Origin: Chloroflexota bacterium
Lineage (GTDB): Bacteria > Chloroflexota > Anaerolineae > Aggregatilineales > Phototrophicaceae
Reading direction: 5' to 3'
NCBI GenBank assembly: GCA_023392115.1
Contig: JAEVZT010000528.1
Coordinates: forward strand, 1-6,415
DNA: 6,415 nucleotides
The position numbers and the translations under genes were made by a program. Below the pieces are notes generated by a model that saw only the letters and a list, made by a program, of their open reading frames with translations, was not told the origin of the DNA and did no database searches. Below, one piece after another: positions 1-4,932 of the stretch (positions within the stretch are counted from its first letter, which is position 1; every line of letters begins with the position of its first letter).

Positions 1-412
1 CGGTCACACGCATCAGAACCATGTCGACAGTTTTGCCAAAGTAGCCCGAAATGCTGCCGACAATCACGCCGATCGTCGTCGAGACACTGACGGCAATTAA
101 GCCGACCGACAGCGACACTTGTCCGCCGTGAATCAAACGTGACCAGACATCTCTTCCCGAACGATCGGTGCCAAGCCAATGTTCGGCGCTTGGTGGCGCT
201 GCGCGGTTGCGCAGATCGAGTTCGAACGGGGAATGCACGCCGCCAACTGGTGCAAAGCTCGCTGATAAAGCTAGGAGAATCAGGACGAGCAGCCCAGCAA
301 CGGCGAGTCGGTGACGTAGAAAACGGCTGACAGCGCGGCTCCAGAAGCCATCGGCTTTCACCTGAAGTGACGCGGGCTTGGTTTCGATTGCATGCACAGT
401 TTCGCTAGCCAT
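1..412 (-). CDS. ABC importer permease, DppC/OppC type (N-terminal part, runs off left edge)
   Basis: This is the second inner-membrane permease of a peptide/nickel/oligosaccharide-type (family 5) ABC importer. Only the first 137 residues are in the window, reading through the left edge with no stop. After a roughly 30-residue cytoplasmic leader there is a first membrane helix at about residues 36-53. The family hallmark HWLGTDRSGRDVWSRL follows at 78-93, then the hydrophobic start of the BPD_transp_1 domain (about 98-121) and the GYFG turn at 123-126. ATG at 412-410 was chosen because it follows the upstream permease stop by only 12 bp and gives the usual DppC leader length. No good Shine-Dalgarno precedes it, so translation is probably coupled to the upstream gene. 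It should pair with the DppB-type subunit at 425-1381. The ATPase genes normally found in such operons would lie further left, outside the window. Confidence 0.93.
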   Translation of the reverse strand, partial: MASETVHAIETKPASLQVKADGFWSRAVSRFLRHRLAVAGLLVLILLALSASFAPVGGVHSPFELDLRNRAAPPSAEHWLGTDRSGRDVWSRLIHGGQVSLSVGLIAVSVSTTIGVIVGSISGYFGKTVDMVLMRVT

Positions 413-424
413 TCAACGCCATTC

Positions 425-1381
425 TTACTCGTAGCGGATGCGCGGGTCGATGAGCGCGTAAGCCATGTCCGTCAGCAGATTGCTGATCAGCACAATGATC
501 GCCGAAATCAGTGCCAGCCCCATAATCATGGGTGAGTCGCGCTGGTTGACCGCGTTGATGTACAGGAGCCCAATGCCGGGCCATTGGAAAACCGTCTCGA
601 TAAAGACTGCGCCGCCAAACACGACCGGCAAGCTGAGACCCACAATAGTAACCACGGGCACCAGCGCGTTTCGCAGCACATGGCGCAGCGTAATCACTCG
701 TTCCTTTAGCCCCTTGCTTCGAGCGGTGACGACGTAATCACTGTGCAGCACTTCCAGCATACTCGTACGCGTATAGCGCATGAATTCAGCCGTGCGAAGC
801 ACCCCCAATGCGGCGGCGGGCAGGATGAGGTGCCGTAAGTTGTCTGTCAGTGAGAAGGTTTCCGCAGCGGTGCCAAGCCCCGATGTTGGAAACCAGCCGA
901 GTTTCAGCGCGAAGACATAGATCAAGAGCATGCCCAAGAAGAAAACCGGGACGGACATGCCGGCGAAGCCAAAAACCGTCAGCGCGTAGTCAATCCATGA
1001 ATACTGTTTAAGCGCTGAGAGAATCCCGAGCGCGACCCCGAGGATGATCGAAAACACCAGCGAGACGCCCATCAACTCGACGGTTGCCGGAACGCGCCCG
1101 AGAATGGTCTCGCCGATCGGCAAACCGGAGATGAACGAGATGCCGAAATTGCCGCGCAGGACATTGCCCAGCCATCGTATGTACTGCACCGGCAGCGGAT
1201 CATCGAGTCCAAGCTGACCGCGACGCATCGCGATCAGGTCTTCCGAGATGGGGCTGTCGACCGAAATCATGGCGACGACGGCATCGCCGGGCATGAGGTG
1301 CGCCATCAAGAAGATGATGATGGTGATTCCGATGACAACCGGTATGCTGAGGATCAATCTGCGTAAAATATACTTGGTCAT
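425..1381 (-). CDS. ABC importer permease, DppB/OppB type
   Basis: This is the first transmembrane subunit of a family 5 ABC importer and forms the channel with the DppC-type partner encoded next. It has 318 residues, the usual length. It opens with the typical MTKYILRRLI start and a membrane helix at about 9-29 followed by MPGDA. Further hydrophobic helices lie near 101-122, 133-156, 184-200, 240-262 and 286-307. The EAA-like cytoplasmic loop that docks on the ATPase is at about 214-238 (DYVVTARSKGLKERV, then HVLRNAL). The end, IDPRIRYE, is the standard DppB C-terminus. The start ATG (1381-1379) has no clear Shine-Dalgarno and lies 17 nt after a strong intergenic hairpin, so expression may be lower than that of the binding protein upstream. 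The family alone does not reveal the substrate; peptides, nickel and oligosaccharides are all carried by this class. Confidence 0.96.
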   Translation of the reverse strand: MTKYILRRLILSIPVVIGITIIIFLMAHLMPGDAVVAMISVDSPISEDLIAMRRGQLGLDDPLPVQYIRWLGNVLRGNFGISFISGLPIGETILGRVPATVELMGVSLVFSIILGVALGILSALKQYSWIDYALTVFGFAGMSVPVFFLGMLLIYVFALKLGWFPTSGLGTAAETFSLTDNLRHLILPAAALGVLRTAEFMRYTRTSMLEVLHSDYVVTARSKGLKERVITLRHVLRNALVPVVTIVGLSLPVVFGGAVFIETVFQWPGIGLLYINAVNQRDSPMIMGLALISAIIVLISNLLTDMAYALIDPRIRYE

Positions 1382-1398
1382 GAGTCTGGTCTTTGTAT

Positions 1399-1435
1399 AA
1401 GCTGGGTGACACAGTCACCCCATGTCACCCAGCTT
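1399..1435 (-). promoter_or_regulatory. Intergenic 13-bp hairpin between binding protein and permease genes
   Basis: A perfect 13-bp inverted repeat (arms 1399-1411 and 1423-1435, AAGCTGGGTGACA on each strand) encloses an 11-nt loop in the 76-bp gap after the binding-protein stop. The loop itself contains a second GGGTGAC (minus strand, 1420-1414) that can pair with the same GTCACCC arm, so two exclusive folds are possible. No T-run follows on the minus strand, so it does not look like a full rho-independent terminator. A role as mRNA-end stabiliser or partial attenuator, raising binding protein over permease, is inference. The 13-bp arms are seen directly. Confidence 0.75.
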
Positions 1436-1457
1436 TGAGGAGCAGCATGCAGATCGA

Positions 1458-3059
1458 TTAGTCCTGCACGTACCAAGTTTCGACAGCCGTGTAATACGGC
1501 ACGCCGAAGTGCAGAACCGGCGTTTCAGCCCAAGTCTCGCCTAGCCCGACGATACGATTATTGTACGCGATCGGGCGCGACTGGTACCACAGCCAGATCT
1601 TCGGCAGTTCTTGGTTCAGGATGTCACCAATTTCCTGATAGAACGGAGCGCGTTCGGCGCGGTCGGCGCTTTGCGAACCAAGCGTGAATAGTTCTTCGAT
1701 CCGCTCGTTGCAATAGCCGAAGGACAGACGCCCACCGCACGAATTGAGAACGTTGCCGAGCGACGGGTCGAGCCCCTGTCCATTCGCGGCATATCCCATC
1801 TCATACGTGCCGTCAGTGAACATCTGACCCTGTGTTGCGGTGTCGATGCGGCGCGGTTGGACGTTGATGCCGACATCTGCCAAATACGACTGGATCGCGA
1901 CGATCAGATCCGCTGAGAGCGAGTCGGGGTAGGTGTAGACGAGGTCGATCTGCCGGCTCGAGTCCCAACCGGCTTCTGTCAGAAGCTGGCGCGCCATGTC
2001 CGGATCATACGGGTACTCGTTGAGGTTTTCCGACCACACCCAATCCATCGGGAACATGGTGTTGGCAACGCGCGCGCTTCCCTGCCAGAGTTCAGCGACA
2101 ATTGTTTCGCGGTCAATCGCATACATCATCGCCTGCCGCACGCGGACGTCTTGCAGGAAATCCTGCTCCAAATTGAGCAGCAGGAAGGCGGGTAAACCAG
2201 CATCCTGATTGGCTTTCACCGTGATTTCAGGGTTGTCGTCGAAGCGGTCGGCTTCGTTGACCGGAAGCAGCAGCGTTTCGAACGCGATTTCGTCGATTTC
2301 GCCGTTCTCAAGGGCGTTCAAATGACCGGATGCGTCGGCGTACAATTGGATGACGACCCGTTCCAGCAGCGGCGCGCCGAGGAAGTAATCGTCATTACGC
2401 ACCAGCTCAATGAACTGGTCAGCTTCGTAATTCTCCCACTTGAACGGTCCAATGCCAACGCGATCGTACCAGTACGGGGCGGTCAGCAGCTGGTCTTTCG
2501 GTACGTCGCCGAGGAGATGTTCGGGCAGGATCAGGATACGGCTCTGGAAGAGCAGTGCCCACAGCGGATTAGGCGCTTTCAGCTCAAACTGGACGGTGTA
2601 CTCGTCGAGCGCGGTGACGCCCGCCAGACTCTCTGCCTCTCCAGCGATGAACTCGTCGTAGCCAAGAATGTCGACAAGGTTGGTGTGGTGCCGCGAACCA
2701 ATCGCCGGGTCGACGTGCGCGTTGTAGGCGAAGACAACGTCCTCCGCGTCGAAGGGTTCGCCATCATGCCATGTGACTCCCTCACGCAGGTGGAATGTCC
2801 ACACCTGAGCTGATTCGTCAGTTTCCCATGATTCGGCAAGCAAGGGCACTAACTCATCGCCGGCCCACTTGAGGGCGGCGAGGGGTTGCATGACGAGTGC
2901 TTCCATGCGCGCGCCGCACGACGTCGAGAGCGTCGGCAGCTCACACCCTGCTTGCATGCTCGTGCGGAACGTCCCACCGGCTTCCTGCGCGCCGGCGACT
3001 GAGACGGTTAGGCAAAAGGCGAGTATAACCAATAGGCAAAGTCTCAATGTGTATTTCAT
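1458..3059 (-). CDS. Extracellular solute-binding protein, family 5 (DppA/OppA-like)
   Basis: This is the secreted substrate receptor of the ABC importer. With the ATG start it has 533 residues, normal for SBP_bac_5. A Sec signal peptide is visible: basic MKYTLR, a hydrophobic core to about residue 20, and an AGA|QE signal peptidase I site after A24. No lipobox cysteine follows the core, so it is probably periplasmic or released rather than a lipoprotein. The family signature spans about 74-112 (LAESWE, WTFHLREGVTWHDGEPF, DVVFAY). Also typical are the GIGPFKW segment (202-208), VRQAMMYAIDR (307-317) and YDPDMARQLLTEAGW (351-365). C441 and C450 match the position of a conserved disulfide in OppA/DppA-like proteins; C39 and C48 may form another. 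ATG 3059 is preferred over the in-frame TTG just before it because AGGAG ends 7 nt upstream. It is the first gene of the importer operon and has its own promoter. The ligand is unknown; in this setting oligosaccharides are as likely as peptides. Confidence 0.96.
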   Translation of the reverse strand: MKYTLRLCLLVILAFCLTVSVAGAQEAGGTFRTSMQAGCELPTLSTSCGARMEALVMQPLAALKWAGDELVPLLAESWETDESAQVWTFHLREGVTWHDGEPFDAEDVVFAYNAHVDPAIGSRHHTNLVDILGYDEFIAGEAESLAGVTALDEYTVQFELKAPNPLWALLFQSRILILPEHLLGDVPKDQLLTAPYWYDRVGIGPFKWENYEADQFIELVRNDDYFLGAPLLERVVIQLYADASGHLNALENGEIDEIAFETLLLPVNEADRFDDNPEITVKANQDAGLPAFLLLNLEQDFLQDVRVRQAMMYAIDRETIVAELWQGSARVANTMFPMDWVWSENLNEYPYDPDMARQLLTEAGWDSSRQIDLVYTYPDSLSADLIVAIQSYLADVGINVQPRRIDTATQGQMFTDGTYEMGYAANGQGLDPSLGNVLNSCGGRLSFGYCNERIEELFTLGSQSADRAERAPFYQEIGDILNQELPKIWLWYQSRPIAYNNRIVGLGETWAETPVLHFGVPYYTAVETWYVQD

Positions 3060-3065
3060 CAATCG

Positions 3066-3072
3066 TCTCCTA
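3066..3072 (-). promoter_or_regulatory. Ribosome binding site of the binding-protein gene
   Basis: On the minus strand TAGGAGA precedes the ATG at 3059. AGGAG ends 7 nt before that ATG but only 4 nt before the adjacent in-frame TTG, which decides the start in favour of ATG. It is the strongest Shine-Dalgarno in the importer operon. Confidence 0.8.
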
Positions 3073-3147
3073 ACTTTGGAGCCTGTTAAGTGGAAAACCG
3101 TGCTTGTTTGTTTCTCGTGCCTTTCTCCAGCAACTACGCCAGCAGTG

Positions 3148-3174
3148 GATATATGATGTCTGATGTCATATATC
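3148..3174. promoter_or_regulatory. Putative operator A, before the importer operon
   Basis: This is a 27-bp imperfect dyad with outer arms GATATATGA and TCATATATC, interrupted by a tandem TGATGTC repeat at 3154-3167. It contains GATGTCTGA (3155-3163), also found in the two dyads around the regulator start region. It begins 1 bp downstream of the -10 of the importer promoter, over the expected transcription start, the usual place for a repressor site. The likely binder is the neighbouring GntR/FCD regulator (inference). Its core is less symmetrical than those of the other two sites. Confidence 0.7.
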
Positions 3175-3175
3175 G

Positions 3176-3204
3176 ACTATAGGGCAGCCCTTGATTTGTG
3201 TCAA
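3176..3204 (-). promoter_or_regulatory. Sigma70-type promoter of the importer operon
   Basis: Reading the minus strand, a perfect TTGACA (-35, 3204-3199) is followed after exactly 17 bp by TATAGT (-10, 3181-3176, five of six consensus bases). The start of transcription is expected near 3169, leaving a leader of about 110 nt before the binding-protein ATG. The -35 sits inside a short dyad (CCTTGA, 6 bp, TCAAGG at 3189-3206), and a palindromic AGGGCAGCCCT lies in the spacer (3181-3191). Confidence 0.85.
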
Positions 3205-3238
3205 GGAATCGATGGCGGTTTTGGTTGGGTTGCACAGA

Positions 3239-3949
3239 CTAGAGTTCGGATTTGTCGGGTTTCCAGAGCGCGCTGTGGCGGTTGCTGTCCATCAGAAGCC
3301 GCCGCGCTTGGTCGGCATCTTTCGCGCGTATTGCTTCCAGAATCGCCTTGTGCTCACTCCACGACTCCAAATCGCGACGTGTCGGCGACTGGTTCAGCAC
3401 CAGTCCATCACGATTTCGCCGCGTGTGGCAGGCGACCCAGAAGACACGAATTAACTTGATCAGGCTGTCGTTTGCCAGAGGTTCGAACAGATAAACGTGG
3501 AACTGCTCATCCAAATCGGCGGTTGGTTTGTGCTGCTCAACCCGCCGCGCCCATTCTTCCATGAGCGCATCCAGTTTGGCGAGCTGTTCACCAGTCATTT
3601 TTCTGACCGCATCGCCCAGCGCAGCAGCCTCAAGCCATGTTCGGATTTGCAGGAGTTCCTGTAGCGTCGGCACGTTGAATTGAATGCCGAATGTCAGGTT
3701 TTCGAGCATTGCGTCGAAATTGTACTCGCGCACGAACGTGCCATAGCCATGCCGCACTTCGACAATGCCCAGCGACTCGAGCGCCTTAATGGCTTCGCGG
3801 ACGGAACTGCGCCCGACGCCGAGCTCCTGCGCGATTTCACCCTCGGTCGGCAGCGGTGAGCCGGGATCGAGTTCGTTGTCGATGATGTACTGCTTGACGT
3901 AGTCACGTACTGCGAGCGTTAGCGCTCGTCCCCGGAGTGAAGTTGCCAC
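3239..3949 (-). CDS. GntR-family transcriptional regulator, FadR subfamily (FCD domain)
   Basis: This is a DNA-binding, ligand-responsive regulator. Counting from the chosen GTG, the winged helix-turn-helix occupies about residues 8-73, with LPTEGEIAQELGVGRSSVRE (33-52), ALESLGIVEV (56-65) and the wing GYGTFV (69-74). The all-helical FCD domain follows (about 96-228), including IRTWLE (102-107), D147 and H151 in DLDEQFH, H200 in SEHKAIL and H224 in DSNRH. These D/H positions match the metal/ligand pocket of FCD proteins, whose effectors are often sugar acids or other carboxylates. The start is uncertain. The frame is open to a GTG at 4045, but a strong promoter and a dyad lie inside that extension, so translation must begin downstream of about 3985. 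GTG 3949 (236 residues) fits best; GTG 3970 is possible. Neither has a good Shine-Dalgarno. It lies between the importer and the divergent aldolase operon and probably represses both and itself. Confidence 0.93.
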   Translation of the reverse strand: MATSLRGRALTLAVRDYVKQYIIDNELDPGSPLPTEGEIAQELGVGRSSVREAIKALESLGIVEVRHGYGTFVREYNFDAMLENLTFGIQFNVPTLQELLQIRTWLEAAALGDAVRKMTGEQLAKLDALMEEWARRVEQHKPTADLDEQFHVYLFEPLANDSLIKLIRVFWVACHTRRNRDGLVLNQSPTRRDLESWSEHKAILEAIRAKDADQARRLLMDSNRHSALWKPDKSEL

Positions 3950-3974
3950 CCTACCAAGCCCATCCGTCACCAAG

Positions 3975-3994
3975 AATATCAGATGTCTGACATT
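3975..3994. promoter_or_regulatory. Putative operator B, at the regulator's own promoter
   Basis: The arms AATATCAGA and TCTGACATT flank a central TG, and 8 of 9 positions are symmetrical. The site overlaps the last three bases of the regulator's -10 and its expected start of transcription. It shares the 13-mer ATCAGATGTCTGA with operator C, whose centre is 85 bp away. This points to autoregulation by the GntR/FCD protein (inference from position and repetition). Confidence 0.78.
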
Positions 3995-4020
3995 GTAGTG
4001 AAGTCGTGTGACGCTGTCAA
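3992..4020 (-). promoter_or_regulatory. Sigma70-type promoter of the GntR regulator gene
   Basis: On the minus strand a perfect TTGACA (-35, 4020-4015) and TACAAT (-10, 3997-3992, five of six) are separated by exactly 17 bp. Transcription should start near 3985, inside operator B. This excludes the upstream GTG at 4045 as the regulator's start codon for this transcript. Confidence 0.85.
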
Positions 4021-4030
4021 AGCAACCCTG

Positions 4031-4059
4031 TTGACGTACAGACACGATAGTGCTAATCT
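4031..4059 (+). promoter_or_regulatory. Probable promoter of the aldolase-GH28 operon
   Basis: TTGACG (-35, 4031-4036) is followed after 17 bp by TAATCT (-10, 4054-4059). TGC directly before the -10 gives an extended -10 element that could compensate for the weak hexamer (three of six bases match). The -35 lies back to back with the regulator's -35, 10 bp apart. The -10 overlaps operator C, so bound repressor should block RNA polymerase. Confidence 0.6.
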
Positions 4060-4084
4060 GACATCAGATGTCTGATGTTAGATT
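4055..4084. promoter_or_regulatory. Putative operator C, before the aldolase-GH28 operon
   Basis: This 30-bp dyad has 14-bp arms (4055-4068 and 4071-4084) around a central TG, with one mismatched pair of 14. The core is ACATCAGATGTCTGATGT. It is the most symmetrical of the three related sites and covers the -10 and the expected start region of the plus-strand operon. Its length and symmetry fit a dimeric GntR-family repressor; the adjacent FCD regulator is the obvious candidate. Confidence 0.82.
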
Positions 4085-4111
4085 GGCTTCTTCCAAGAGA
4101 AAGTAACGATA

Positions 4112-4906
4112 ATGAACGCAACTGAGTTTTCGGCGGCAGTCCGGTCGGGACAACCGGTCTTTGGCTTGGTCATTGTCTCAACTGCTGCGCAATGGCCCAA
4201 TTTCGTCCGCCGCGTGAATCCGGACTTCGTCCTATTTGAAAGTGAACACATTGCGTATGACCGTGAGACGCTCGCGCGCCTCTGTGTCACATACAACGCG
4301 CTGAATATCGCGCCGCTTGTGCGGATGCCATCGGCTGATCCAGTGATTGCACAGATGATGTTTGACGGTGGCGCGGTTGGACTTGTCGCGCCCTATCTCG
4401 AAACCGTTGATGAACTCAAGGCGCTCGGTGGCGTGACGAGATACGGACCTGTGAAGGGTGCAAAGCTTCAACAGATTCTCGACGGAGAAGCTGAACTTGA
4501 GCCAGACCTCGCCGCGTACGTCCGCGAGCGGAATGGAACAAAATTGCTCGGCACGATGATCGAGAGCCAGACGGCGCTCGACGCCCTCGAAGACCTGCTC
4601 GCGACAGGATACCTCGACTTCGTGCTCGTCGGTCCGAATGACCTTTCGTGCAGTCTTGGCATTCCAGACCAATACGAACACCCGCGTTTCAAGGCGGCAG
4701 TTCAGCAGATCGTCGAAACCGCCCGTGCCTATAAGGTCGGTGTCGGCATGATGACGCGCGACGTCGATGAGGAAATCCGCTTGCTGAAGCTAGGCGCAAC
4801 CGTCGTCGTACACAGCTCGGACGCAAGCGCGTTCGTCGTCGGCATGTCAGCCGACCTGCAAACGCTGCGTCAGGCGTCGGCTGAAAACCAGATGAGCCGC
4901 GCGTGA
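4112..4906 (+). CDS. HpcH/HpaI-family aldolase (2-keto-3-deoxy-acid aldolase type)
   Basis: This is a cytoplasmic class II, divalent-metal-dependent TIM-barrel aldolase. The family splits 2-keto-3-deoxy (or 2-keto-4-hydroxy) acids into pyruvate and an aldehyde. It has 264 residues, typical length. Key positions are all present: H46 in FESEH (general base), R71 in APLVRMP, the metal ligand E151 in GTMIES and the metal ligand D177 in VGPNDLS. The spacing between the last two is 26 residues, as I recall for HpaI. The GAVGLVAPYLET segment (87-98) and RYGP..G (110-116) also match the family. The start ATG 4112 is preceded by a modest purine-rich GAGAAAG. The gene is first in a divergent operon and is followed after 26 bp by a GH28-like gene, which favours a sugar-acid substrate (for example a 2-keto-3-deoxy product of uronate or aldonate breakdown) over aromatic catabolism. 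The exact substrate cannot be read from the sequence. Confidence 0.93.
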   Translation: MNATEFSAAVRSGQPVFGLVIVSTAAQWPNFVRRVNPDFVLFESEHIAYDRETLARLCVTYNALNIAPLVRMPSADPVIAQMMFDGGAVGLVAPYLETVDELKALGGVTRYGPVKGAKLQQILDGEAELEPDLAAYVRERNGTKLLGTMIESQTALDALEDLLATGYLDFVLVGPNDLSCSLGIPDQYEHPRFKAAVQQIVETARAYKVGVGMMTRDVDEEIRLLKLGATVVVHSSDASAFVVGMSADLQTLRQASAENQMSRA

Positions 4907-4919
4907 GCCGCCATCCATC

Positions 4920-4925
4920 GAGAGG
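4920..4925 (+). promoter_or_regulatory. Ribosome binding site of the GH28-like gene
   Basis: GAGAGG lies 7 nt before ATG 4933 in the 26-bp gap after the aldolase stop. It supports this start, which gives a leaderless (non-secreted) protein, and supports co-transcription with the aldolase. Confidence 0.7.
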
Positions 4926-4932
4926 TCGATCC

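Noticed and set aside
139..330. Small plus-strand 63-codon open frame at the left end
   Set aside because: It is antisense to the DppC-type permease, whose HWLGTDRSGRD motif is unmistakable on the other strand.
1399..1440. Rho-independent terminator after the binding-protein gene
   Set aside because: The stem is strong, but neither strand has a proper T-run after it and the permease genes downstream are expected to be co-transcribed; kept as a regulatory hairpin instead.
2322..2813. Plus-strand open frame of 163 codons opposite the binding-protein gene
   Set aside because: Its translation shows no domain-like pattern and it lies entirely antisense to a well-supported family 5 binding protein, a common shadow in GC-rich DNA.
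3060..3062. TTG start giving an MM... N-terminus for the binding protein
   Set aside because: The adjacent ATG is a better codon and has the better 7-nt spacing to AGGAG; only one residue differs.
3950..4045. Extension of the regulator to the GTG at 4045 (268 residues)
   Set aside because: The extension contains a strong minus-strand promoter (3992-4020) and operator B, and its residues do not resemble a GntR N-terminus. The transcript from that promoter would not include this start.
4232..4681. Minus-strand 149-codon open frame opposite the aldolase
   Set aside because: Fully antisense to a gene with all catalytic residues; no recognisable motifs, no ribosome binding site seen.
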